Positions 12,705 to 25,569 of a stretch of DNA of 64,000 nt are shown here, piece after piece. How positions within the stretch are numbered: position 1 is the stretch's first letter; every line of letters begins with the position of its first letter. Source of the DNA: Mastigias papua (Eukaryota > Cnidaria > Scyphozoa > Rhizostomeae > Mastigiidae); assembly GCA_964019165.1 (NCBI GenBank), contig OZ025268.1:2961501-3025500 (forward strand), read 5' to 3'. Position numbers and translations under genes: made by a program. The notes under the pieces were generated by a model. That model was not told where the DNA came from and searched no databases. It worked only from the letters and a program-made list of their open reading frames with translations.

Positions 12705-14708
12705 ATACCCTTGGTATTTTAGCCAAACATTGCTGATTGAAAGTGATGAAAATGAGCCAATTTTGGCCAAAAAGTAAGGCTATAGCCTTGGTATTTTAGC
12801 CAAAACTGACGAAAATTGAAATTGACAGACTTTGATTGCAGATTGAAAAGTGATGAAAATGAGCCAATTTTGGCCAAAAAGTAAGGCTATAGCCTTGGTA
12901 TTTTAGCCAAAAATGACGAAAATTGAAATTGACAGACTTTGATTGCAGATTGAAAAGTGATGAAAATGAGCCAATTTTGGCCAAAACGTAAGGCTATAGC
13001 CTTGGTATTTTAGCCAAAAATGACGAAAATTGAAATTGACAGACTTTGATTGCAGATTGAAAAGTGATGAAAATGAGCCAATTTTGGCCAAAGAGTAAGG
13101 CTATAGCCTTGGTATTTTAGCCAAAAATGACGAAAATTGAAATTGACAGACTTTGATTGCAGATTGAAAAGTGATGAAAATGAGCCAATTTTGGCCAAAA
13201 AGTAAGGCTATAGCCTTGGTATTTTAGCCAAAAATGACGAAAATTGAAATTGACAGACTTTGATTGCAGATTGAAAAGTGATGAAAATGAGCCAATTTTG
13301 GCCAAAGAGTAAGGCTAAAGCCTTGGTATTTTAGCCAAAAATGACGAAAATTGAAATTGACAGACTTTGATTGCAGATTGAAAAGTGATGAAAATGAGCC
13401 AATTTTGGCCAAAAAGTAAGGCTATAGCCTTGGTATTTTAGCCAAAAATGACGAAAATTAAAATTGACAGACTGTGATTGCAGATTGAAAAGTGATGAAA
13501 ATGAGCCAATTTTGGCCAAAGAGTAAGGCTATAGCCTTGGTATTTTAGCCAAAAATGACGAAAATTGAAATTGACAGACTTTGATTGCAGATTGAAAAGT
13601 GATGAAAATGAGCCAATTTTGGCCAAAAAGTAAGGCTATAGCCTTGGTATTTTAGCCAAAAATGACGAAAATTGAAATTGACAGACTTTGATTGCAGATT
13701 GAAAAGTGATGAAAATGAGCCAATTTTGGCCAAAGAGTAAGGCTATAGCCTTGGTATTTTAGCCAAAAATGACGAAAATTGAAATTGACAGACTTTGATT
13801 GCAGATTGAAAAGTGATGAAAATGAGCCAATTTTGGCCAAAAAGTAAGGCTATAGCCTTGGTATTTTAGCCAAAAATGACGAAAATTAAAATTGACAGAC
13901 TTTGATTGCAGATTGAAAAGTGATGAAAATGAGCCAATTTTGGCCAAAAAGTAAGGCTATAGCCTTGGTATTTTAGCCAAAAATGACGAAAATTGAAATT
14001 GACAGACTTTGATTGCAGATTGAAAAGTGATGAAAATGAGCCAATTTTGGCCAAAAAGTAAGGCTATAGCCTTGGTATTTTAGCCAAAAATGACGAAAAT
14101 TAAAATTGACAGACTGTGATTGCAGATTGAAAAGTGATGAAAATGAGCCAATTTTGGCCAAAAATTAAGGCTATAGCCTTGGTATTTTAGCCAAAAATGA
14201 CGAAAATTAAAATTGACAGACTGTGATTGCAGATTGAAAAGTGATGAAAATGAGCCAATTTTGGCCAAAGAGTAAGGCTATAGCCTTGGTATTTTAGCCA
14301 AACATGACGAAAATTGAAATTGACAGACTTTGATTGCAGATTGAAAAGTGATGAAAATGAGCCAATTTTGGCCAAAAAGTAAGGCTATAGCCTTGGTATT
14401 TTAGCCAAAAATGACGAAAATTGAAATTGACAGACTTTGATTGCAGATTGAAAAGTGATGAAACTGAGCCAATTTTGGCCAAAAAGTAAGGCTATAGCCT
14501 TGGTATTTTAGCCAAAAATGACGAAAATTGACATTGACAGACTTTCATTGCAGATTGAAAAGTGATGAAAATGAGCCAATTTTGGCCAAAAAGTAAGGCT
14601 ATAGCCTTGGTATTTTAGCCAAACATGACGAAAATTAAAATTGACAGACTTTGATTGCAGATTGAAAAGTGATGAAAATGAGCCAATTTTGGCCACAACG
14701 TAAGGCTA

Positions 14709-17700
14709 TAGTCTTGGCATTTTAGCCACAAATGACGACAATTGAAATTGACAGACTTTGATTGCAGATTGAAAAGTGATGAAAATGAGCCACTTTTGGC
14801 AAAAGAGTAAGGCTATAGCCTTGGTATTTTAGCCAAAAATGACGAAAATTAAAATTGACAGACTGTGATTGCAGATTGAAAAGTGATGAAAATGAGCCAA
14901 TTTTGGCCAAAAATTAAGGCTATAGCCTTGGTATTTTAGCCAAACATGACGAAAATTGAAATTGACAGACTTTGATTGCAGATTGAAAAGTGATGAAAAT
15001 GAGCCAATTTTGGCCAAAAAGTAAGGCTATAGCCTTGGTATTTTAGCCAAAAATGACGAAAATTGAAATTGACAGACTTTGATTGCAGATTGAAAAGTGA
15101 TGAAAATGAGCCAATTTTGGCCAAAAAGTAAGGCTATAGCCTTGGTATTTTAGCCAAAAATGACGAAAATTAAAATTGACAGACTTTGATTGCAGATTGA
15201 AAAGTGATGAAAATGAGCCAATTTTGGCCAAAAAGTAAGGCTATAGCCTTGGTATTTTAGCCAAAAATGACGAAAATTGAAATTGACAGACTTTGATTGC
15301 AGATTGAAAAGTGATGAAAATGAGCCAATTTTGGCCAAAAAGTAAGGCTATAGCCTTGGTATTTTAGCCAAAAATGACGAAAATTAAAATTGACAGACTG
15401 TGATTGCAGATTGAAAAGTGATGAAAATGAGCCAATTTTGGCCAAAAATTAAGGCTATAGCCTTGGTATTTTAGCCAAAAATGACGAAAATTAAAATTGA
15501 CAGACTGTGATTGCAGATTGAAAAGTGATGAAAATGAGCCAATTTTGGCCAAAGAGTAAGGCTATAGCCTTGGTATTTTAGCCAAAAATGACGAAAATTA
15601 AAATTGACAGACTTTGATTGCAGATTGAAAAGTGATGAAAATGAGCCAATTTTGGCCAAAAAGTAAGGCTATAGCCTTGGTATTTTAGCCAAAAATGACG
15701 AAAATTGAAATTGACAGACTTTGATTGCAGATTGAAAAGTGATGAAACTGAGCCAATTTTGGCCAAAAAGTAAGGCTATAGCCTTGGTATTTTAGCCAAA
15801 AATGACGAAAATTGACATTGACAGACTTTCATTGCAGATTGAAAAGTGATGAAAATGAGCCAATTTTGGCCAAAGAGTAAGGCTATAGCCTTGGTATTTT
15901 AGCCAAACATGACGAAAATTAAAATTGACAGACTTTGATTGCAGATTGAAAAGTGATGAAACTGAGCCAATTTTGGCCACAACGTAAGGCTATAGTCTTG
16001 GCATTTTAGCCACAAATGACGACAATTGAAATTGACAGACTTTGATTGCAGATTGAAAAGTGATGAAAATGAGCCAATTTTGGCCAAAGAGTAAGGCTAT
16101 AGCCTTGGTATTTTAGCCAAAAATGACGAAAATTAAAATTGACAGACTGTGATTGCAGATTGAAAAGTGATGAAAATGAGCCAATTTTGGCCAAAAATTA
16201 AGGCTATAGCCTTGGTATTTTAGCCAAACATGACGAAAATTGAAATTGACAGACTTTGATTGCAGATTGAAAAGTGATGAAAATGAGCCAATTTTGGCCA
16301 AAAAGTAAGGCTATAGCCTTGGTATTTTAGCCAAAAATGACGAAAATTAAAATTGACAGACTGTGATTGCAGATTGAAAAGTGATGAAAATGAGGTAATT
16401 TTGGCCAAAAAGTAAGGCTATAGCCTTGGTATATTAGCCAAAAATGACGAAAATTGAAATTGACAGACTTTGATTGCAGATTGAAAAGTGATGAAAATGA
16501 GCCAATTTTGGCCAAAACGTAAGGCTATAGCCTTGGTATTTTAGCCAAAAATGACGAAAATTGAAATTGACAGACTTTGATTGCAGATTGAAAAGTGATG
16601 AAAATGAGCCAATTTTGGCCAAAGAGTAAGGCTATAGCCTTGGTATTTTAGCCAAAAATGACGAAAATTGAAATTGACAGACTTTGATTGCAGATTGAAA
16701 AGTGATGAAAATGAGCCAATTTTGGCCAAAGAGTAAGGCTATAGCCTTGGTATTTTAGCCAAAAATGACGAAAATTGAAATTGACAGACTTTGATTGCAG
16801 ATTGAAAAGTGATGAAAATGAGCCAATTTTGGCCAAAGAGTAAGGCTATAGCCTTGGTATTTTAGCCAAACATGACGAAAATTGAAATTGACAGACTTTG
16901 ATTGCAGATTGAAAAGTGATGAAAATGAGCCAATTTTGGCCAAAAAGTAAGGCTATAGCCTTGGTATTTTAGCCAAAAATGACGAACATTGAAATTGACA
17001 GACTGTGATTGCAGATTGAAAAGTGATGAAAATGAGCCAATTTTGGCCAAAAAGTAAGGCTATAGCCTTGGTATTTTAGCCAATAATGACGAAAATTGAA
17101 ATTGACAGACTTTGATTGCAGATTGAAAAGTGATGAAAATGAGCCAATTTTGGCCAAAAAGTAAGGCTATAGCCTTGGTATTTTAGCCAAAAATGACGAA
17201 AATTAAAATTGACAGACTTTGATTGCAGATTGAAAAGTGATGAAAATGAGCCAATTTTGGCCAAAGAGTAAGGCTATAGCCTTGGTATTTTAGCCAAAAA
17301 TGACGAAAATTGAAATTGACAGACTTTGATTGCAGATTGAAAAGTGATGAAAATGAGCCAATTTTGGCCAAAAAGTAAGGCTATAGCCTTGGTATTTTAG
17401 CCAAAAATGACGAACATTGAAATTGACAGACTGTGATTGCAGATTGAAAAGTGATGAAAATGAGCCAATTTTGGCCAAAAAGTAAGGCTATAGCCTTGGT
17501 ATTTTAGCCAAAAATGACGAAAATTGAAATTGACAGACTTTGATTGCAGATTGAAAAGTGATGAAACTGAGCCAATTTTGGCCAAAAAGTAAGGCTATAG
17601 CCTTGGTATTTTAGCCAAAAATGACGAAAATTGACATTGACAGACTTTCATTGCAGATTGAAAAGTGATGAAAATGAGCCAATTTTGGCCAAAGAGTAAG

Positions 17701-17931
17701 GCTATAGCCTTGGTATTTTAGCCAAACATGACGAAAATTAAAATTGACAGACTTTGATTGCAGATTGAAAAGTGATGAAAATGAGCCAATTTTGGCCACA
17801 ACGTAAGGCTATAGTCTTGGCATTTTAGCCACAAATGACGACAATTGAAATTGACAGACTTTGATTGCAGATTGAAAAGTGATGAAAATGAGCCACTTTT
17901 GGCCAAAGAGTAAGGCTATAGCCTTGGTATT
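14709..17931 (+). repeat. higher-order repeat block in the satellite (12- and 17-unit spacing)
   Basis: The rare unit AGTCTTGGCATTTTAGCCAC occurs at 14709, 15993 and 17812, spaced 1284 bp (12 x 107) and 1819 bp (17 x 107). The following unit with the AAATTAAGG variant recurs beside it each time. Units at 16862-17183 recur at 18788-19109, 1926 bp (18 x 107) away. This shows multi-unit duplication within the array. Confidence 0.85.
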
Positions 17932-20900
17932 TTAGCCAAAAATGACGAAAATTAAAATTGACAGACTGTGATTGCAGATTGAAAAGTGATGAAAATGAGC
18001 CAATTTTGGCCAAAAATTAAGGCTATAGCCTTGGTATTTTAGCCAAACATGACGAAAATTGAAATTGACAGACTTTGATTGCAGATTGAAAAGTGATGAA
18101 AATGAGCCAATTTTGGCCAAAAAGTAAGGCTATAGCCTTGGTATTTTAGCCAAAAATGACGAAAATTGAAATTGACAGACTTTGATTGCAGATTGAAAAG
18201 TGATGAAAATGAGCCAATTTTGGCCAAAAAGTAAGGCTATAGCCTTGGTATTTTAGCCAAAAATGACGAAAATTAAAATTGACAGACTTTGATTGCAGAT
18301 TGAAAAGTGATGAAAATGAGCCAATTTTGGCCAAAAAGTAAGGCTATAGCCTTGGTATTTTAGCCAAAAATGACGAAAATTGAAATTGACAGACTTTGAT
18401 TGCAGATTGAAAAGTGATGAAAATGAGCCAATTTTGGCCAAAAAGTAAGGCTATAGCCTTGGTATTTTAGCCAAAAATGACGAAAATTAAAATTGACAGA
18501 CTGTGATTGCAGATTGAAAAGTGATGAAAATGAGCCAATTTTGGCCAAAAATTAAGGCTATAGCCTTGGTATTTTAGCCAAAAATGACGAAAATTAAAAT
18601 TGACAGACTGTGATTGCAGATTGAAAAGTGATGAAAATGAGCCAATTTTGGCCAAAAAGTAAGGCTATAGCCTTGGTATTTTAGCCAAAAATGACGAAAA
18701 TTAAAATTGACAGACTTTGATTGCAGATTGAAAAGTGATGAAAATGAGCCAATTTTGGCCAAAGAGTAAGGCTATAGCCTTGGTATTTTAGCCAAAAATG
18801 ACGAAAATTGAAATTGACAGACTTTGATTGCAGATTGAAAAGTGATGAAAATGAGCCAATTTTGGCCAAAAAGTAAGGCTATAGCCTTGGTATTTTAGCC
18901 AAAAATGACGAACATTGAAATTGACAGACTGTGATTGCAGATTGAAAAGTGATGAAAATGAGCCAATTTTGGCCAAAAAGTAAGGCTATAGCCTTGGTAT
19001 TTTAGCCAATAATGACGAAAATTGAAATTGACAGACTTTGATTGCAGATTGAAAAGTGATGAAAATGAGCCAATTTTGGCCAAAAAGTAAGGCTATAGCC
19101 TTGGTATTTTAGCCAAAAATGACGAAAATTAAAATTGACAGACTTTGATTGCAGATTGAAAAGTGATGAAAATGAGCCAATTTTGGCCAAAGAGTAAGGC
19201 TATAGCCTTGGTATTTTAGCCAAAAATGACGAAAATTGAAATTGACAGACTTTGATTGCAGATTGAAAAGTGATGAAAATGAGCCAATTTTGGCCAAAAA
19301 GTAAGGCTATAGCCTTGGTATTTTAGCCAAAAATGACGAACATTCAAATTGACAGACTGTGATTGCAGATTGAAAAGTGATGAAAATGAGCCAATTTTGG
19401 CCGAAAAGTAAGGCTATAGCCTTGGTATTTTAGCCAATAATGACGAAAATTGAAATTGACAGACTTTGATTGCAGATTGAAAAGTGATGAAAATGAGCCA
19501 ATTTTGGCCAAAAAGTAAGGCTATAGCCTTGGTATTTTAGCCAAAAATGACGAAAATTAAAATTGACAGACTTTGATTGCAGATTGAAAAGTGATGAAAA
19601 TGAGCCAATTTTGGCCAAAGAGTAAGGCTATAGCCTTGGTATTTTAGCCAAAAATGACGAAAATTGAAATTGACAGACTTTGATTGCAGATTGAAAAGTG
19701 ATGAAGATGAGCCAATTTTGGCCAAAAAGTAAGGCTATAGCCTTGGTATTTTAGCCAAAAATGACGAAAATTGAAATTGACAGACTTTGATTGCAGATTG
19801 AAAAGTGATGAAAATGAGCCAATTTTGGCCAAAGAGTAAGGCTATAGCCTTGGTATTTTAGCCAAAAATGACGAAAATTGAAATTGACAGACTGTGATTG
19901 CAGATTGAAAAGTGATGAAAATGAGCCAATTTTGGCCAAAAAGTAAGGCTATAGCCTTGGTATTTTAGCCAAAAATGACGAAAATTAAAATTGACAGACT
20001 GTGATTGCAGATTGAAAAGTGATGAAAATGAGCCAATTTTGGCCAAAAATTAAGGCTATAGCCTTGGTATTTTAGCCAAAAATGACGAAAATTGAAATTG
20101 ACAGACTTTGATTGCAGATTGAAAAGTGATGAAAATGAGCCAATTCTGGCCAAAAAGTAAGGCTATAGCCTTGGTATTTTAGCCAAACATGACGAAAATT
20201 AAAATTGACAGACTGTGATTGCAGATTGAAAAGTGATGAAAATGAGCCAATTTTGGCCAAAAAGTAAGGCTATAGCCTTGGTATTTTAGCCAAAAATGAC
20301 GAAAATTGAAATTGACAGACTTTGATTGCAGATTGAAAAGTGATGAAAATGAGCCAATTTTGGCCAAAAAGTAAGGCTATAGCCTTGGTATTTTAGCCAA
20401 AAATGACGACAATTAAATTTGACAGACTGTGATTGCAGATTGAAAAGTGATGAAAATGAGCCAATTTTGGCCAAAGAGTAAGGCTATAGCCTTGGTATTT
20501 TAGCCAAAAATGACGAAAATTGAAATTGACAGACTTTGATTGCAGATTGAAAAGTGATGAAAATGAGCCAATTTTGGCCAAAAAGTAAGGCTATAGCCTT
20601 GGTATTTTAGCCAAAAATGACGAAAATTAAAATTGACAGACTGTGATTGCAGATTGAAAAGTGATGAAAATGAGCCAATTTTGGCCAAAAAGTAAGGCTA
20701 TAGCCTTGGTATTTTAGCCAAAAATGACGAAAATTGAAATTGACAGACTTTGATTGCAGATTGAAAAGTGATGAAAATGAGCCAATTTTGGCCAAAGAGT
20801 AAGGCTATAGCCTTGGTATTTTAGCCAAAAATGACGAAAATTGAAATTGACAGACTTTGATTGCAGATTGAAAGGTGATGAAGATGAGCCAATTTTGGCC

Positions 20901-23900
20901 AAAAAGTAAGGCTATAGCCTTGGTATTTTAGCCAAAAATGACGAAAATTGAAATTGACAGACTGTGATTGCAGATTGAAAAGTGATGAAAATGAGCCAAT
21001 TTTGGCCAAAGAGTAAGGCTATAGCCTTGGTATTTTAGCCAAAAATGACGAAAATTGAAATTGACAGACTTTGATTGCAGATTGAAAAGTGATGAAAATG
21101 AGCCAATTTTGGCCAAAAAGTAAGGCTATAGCCTTGGTATTTTAGCCAAAAATGACGAAAATTGAAATTGACACACTTTGATTGCAGATTGAAAAGTGAT
21201 GAAAATGAGCCACTTTTGGCCACAAATTAAGGCTATAGCCTTGGTATTTTAGCCAAAAATGACGAAAATTAAAATTGACAGACTTTGATTGCAGATTGAA
21301 AAGTGATGAAAATGAGCCAATTTTGGCCAAAAAGTAAGGCTATAGCCTTGGTATTTTAGCCAAAAATGACGACAATTAAATTTGACAGACTGTGATTGCA
21401 GATTGAAAAGTGATGAAAATGAGCCAATTTTGGCCAAAAAGTAAGGCTATAGCCTTGGTATTTTAGCCAAAAATGACGAACATTGAAATTGACAGACTGT
21501 GATTGCAGATTGAAAAGTGATGAAAATGAGCCAAGTTTGGCCAAAAAGTAAGGCTATAGCCTTGGTATTTTAGCCAAAAATGACGAAAATTGAAATTGAC
21601 AGACTTTGATTGCAGATTGAAAAGTGATGAAAATGAGCCAATTTTGGCCAAAGAGTAAGGCTATAGCCTTGGTATTTTAGTCAAAAATGACGAAAATTGA
21701 AATTGACAGACTTTGATTGCAGATTGAAAAGTGATGAAAATGAGCCAATTTTGGCCAAAAAGTAAGGCTATAGCCTTGGTATTTTAGCCAAAAATGACGA
21801 AAATTGAAATTGACAGACTTTGATTGCAGATTGAAAAGTGATGAAAATGAGCCAATTTTGGCCAAAGAGTAAGGCTATAGCCTTGGTATTTTAGCCAAAA
21901 ATGACGAAAATTGAAATTGACAGACTGTGATTGCAGATTGAAAAGTGATGAAAATGAGCCAATTTTGGCCAAAAAGTAAGGCTATAGCCTTGGTATTTTA
22001 GCCAAAAATGACGAAAATTAAAATTGACAGACTTTGATTGCAGATTGAAAAGTGATGAAAATGAGCCAATTTTGGCCAAAAAGTAGGGCTATAGCCTTGG
22101 TATTTTAGCCAAAAATGACGAAAATTAAAATTGACAGACTTTGATTGCAGATTGAAAAGTGATGAAAATGAGCCAATTTTGGCCACAAAGTAAGGCTATA
22201 GCCTTGGTAGTTTAGCCAAAAATGACGAAAATTGAAATTGACAGACTTTCATTGCAGATTGAAAAGTGATGAAAATGAGCCAATTTTGGCCAAAGAGTGA
22301 GGCTATAGCCTTGGTATTTTAGCCAAAAATGACGAAAATTAAAATTGACAGACTTTGATTGCAGATTGAAAAGTGATGAAAATGAGCCAATTTTGGCCAA
22401 AACGTAAGGCTATAGCCTTGGTATTTTAGCCAAAAATGACGAAAATTGAAATTGACAGACTTTGATTGCAGATTGAAAAGTGATGAAAATGAGCCAATTT
22501 TGGCCAAAGAGTAAGGCTATAGCCTTGGTATTTTAGCCAAAAATGACGAAAATTGAAATTGACAGACTTTGATTGCAGATTGAAAAGTGATGAAAATGAG
22601 CCAATTTTGGCCAAAAAGTAAGGCTATAGCCTTGGTATTTTAGCCAAACATGACGAAAATTCAAATTGACAGACTGTGATTGCAGATTGAAAAGTGATGA
22701 AAATGAGCCAATTTTGGCCAAAAAGTAAGGCTATAGCCTTGGTATTTTAGCCAAAAATGACGAAAATTGAAATTGACAGACTTTGATTGCAGATTGAAAA
22801 GTGATGAAAATGAGCCAATTTTGGCCAAAAAGTAAGGCTATAGCCTTGGTATTTTAGCCAAAAATGACGAAAATTGAAATTGACAGACTTTGATTGCAGA
22901 TTGAAAAGTGATGAAAATGAGCCAATTTTGGCCAAAAAGTAAGGCTATAGCCTTGGTATTTTAGCCAAAAATGACGAAAACTAAAAATGACAGACTGTGA
23001 TTGCAGATTGAAAAGTGATGAAATTGAGCCAATTTTGGCCAAAGAGTAAGGCTATAGCCTTGGTATTTTAGCCAAAAATGACGAAAATTGAAATTGACAG
23101 ACTTTGATTGCAGATTGAAAAGTGATGAAAATGAGCCAATTTTGGCCAAAAAGTAAGGCTATAGCCTTGGTATTTTAGCCAAAAATGACGAAAATTGAAA
23201 TTGACAGACTTTGATTGCAGATTGAAATGTGATGAAAATGAGCCAATTTTGGCCAAAGAGTAAGGCTATAGCCTTGGTCTTTTAGCCAAAAATGACGAAA
23301 ATTGAAATTGACAGACTGTGATTGCAGATTGAAAAGTGATGAAAATGAGCTAATTTTGGCCAAAAAGTAAGGCTATAGCCTTGGTATTTTAGCCAAAAAT
23401 GACGAAAATTAAAATTGACAGACTTTGATTGCAGATTGAAAAGTGATGAAAATGAGCCAATTTTGGCCAAAACGTAAGGCTATAGCCTTGGCATTTTAGC
23501 CAAAAATGACGAAAATTGAAATTGACAGACTTTGATTGCAGATTGAAAAGTGATGAAAATGAGCCAATTCTGGCCAAAGAGTAAGGCTATAGCCTTGGTA
23601 TTTTAGCCAAACATGACGAAAATTAAAATTGACAGACTGTGATTGCAGATTGAAAAGTGATGAAAATGAGCCAATTTTGGCCAAAAAGTAAGGCTATAGC
23701 CTTGGTATTTTAGCCAAAAATGACGAAAATTGAAATTGACAGACTTTGATTGCAGATTGAAAAGTGATGAAAATGAGCCAATTCTGGCCAAAAAGTAAGG
23801 CTATAGCCTTGGTATTTTAGCCAAACATGACGAAAATTAAAATTGACAGACTGTGATTGCAGATTGAAAAGTGATGAAAATGAGCCAATTTTGGCCAAAA

Positions 23901-25369
23901 AGTAAGGCTATAGCCTTGGTATTTTAGCCAAAAATGACGAAAATTGAAATTGACAGACTTTGATTGCAGATTGAAAAGTGATGAAAATGAGCCAATTTTG
24001 GCCAAAAAGTAAGGCTATAGCCTTGGTATTTTAGCCAAAAATGACGAAAATTGAAATTGACAGACTTTGATTGCAGATTGAAAAGTGATGAAAATGAGCC
24101 AATTTTGGCCAAAAAGTAAGGCTATAGCCTTGGTATTTTAGCCAAAAATGACGAAAACTAAAATTGACAGACTGTGATTGCAGATTGAAAAGTGATGAAA
24201 TTGAGCCAATTTTGGCCAAAGAGTAAGGCTATAGCCTTGGTATTTTAGCCAAAAATGACGAAAATTAAAATTGACAGACTTTGATTGCAGATTGAAAAGT
24301 GATGAAAATGAGCCAATTTTGGCCAAAACGTAAGGCTATAGCCTTGGCATTTTAGCCAAAAATGACGAAAATTGAAATTGACAGACTTTGATTGCAGATT
24401 GAAAAGTGATGAAAATGAGCCAATTTTGGCCAAAGAGTAAGGCTATAGCCTTGGTATTTTAGCCAAAAATGACGAAAATTAAAATTGACAGACTGTGATT
24501 GCAGATTGAAAAGTGATGAAAATGAGCCAATTTTGGCCAAAAAGTAAGGCTATAGCCTTGGTATTTTAGCCAAAAATGACGAAAATTGAAATTGACAGAC
24601 TTTGATTGCAGATTGAAAAGTGATGAAAATGAGCCAATTCTGGCCAAAAAGTAAGGCTATAGCCTTGGTATTTTAGCCAAACATGACGAAAATTAAAATT
24701 GACAGACTGTGATTGCAGATTGAAAAGTGATGAAAATGAGCCAATTTTGGCCAAAAAGTAAGGCTATAGCCTTGGTATTTTAGCCAAAAATGACGAAAAT
24801 TGAAATTGACAGACTTTGATTGCAGATTGAAAAGTGATGAAAATGAGCCAATTTTGGCCAAAACGTAAGGCTATAGCCTTGGCATTTTAGCCAAAAATGA
24901 CGAAAATTGAAATTGACAGACTTTGATTGCAGATTGAAAAGTGATGAAAATGAGCCAATTCTGGCCAAAGAGTAAGGCTATAGCCTTGGTATTTTAGCCA
25001 AACATGACGAAAATTAAAATTGACAGACTGTGATTGCAGATTGAAAAGTGATGAAAATGAGCCAATTTTGGCCAAAAAGTAAGGCTATAGCCTTGGTATT
25101 TTAGCCAAAAATGACGAAAATTGAAATTGACAGACTTTCATTGCAGATTGAAAAGTGATGAAAATGAGCCAATTCTGGCCAAAAAGTAAGGCTATAGCCT
25201 TGGTATTTTAGCCAAACATGACGAAAATTAAAATTGACAGACTGTGATTGCAGATTGAAAAGTGATGAAAATGAGCCAATTTTGGCCAAAAAGTAAGGCT
25301 ATAGCCTTGGTATTTTAGCCAAAAATGACGAAAATTGAAATTGACAGACTTTGATTGCAGATTGAAAAG

Positions 25370-25569
25370 NNNNNNNNNNNNNNNNNNNNNNNNNNNNNNN
25401 NNNNNNNNNNNNNNNNNNNNNNNNNNNNNNNNNNNNNNNNNNNNNNNNNNNNNNNNNNNNNNNNNNNNNNNNNNNNNNNNNNNNNNNNNNNNNNNNNNNN
25501 NNNNNNNNNNNNNNNNNNNNNNNNNNNNNNNNNNNNNNNNNNNNNNNNNNNNNNNNNNNNNNNNNNNNN
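25370..25569. other. assembly gap (200 N) inside the satellite
   Basis: Exactly 200 undetermined bases. The phase of the 107-bp repeat before and after does not fit a 200-base gap: the missing length should be 47 plus a multiple of 107. The number is therefore a placeholder and the true satellite length is unknown. Confidence 0.97.
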
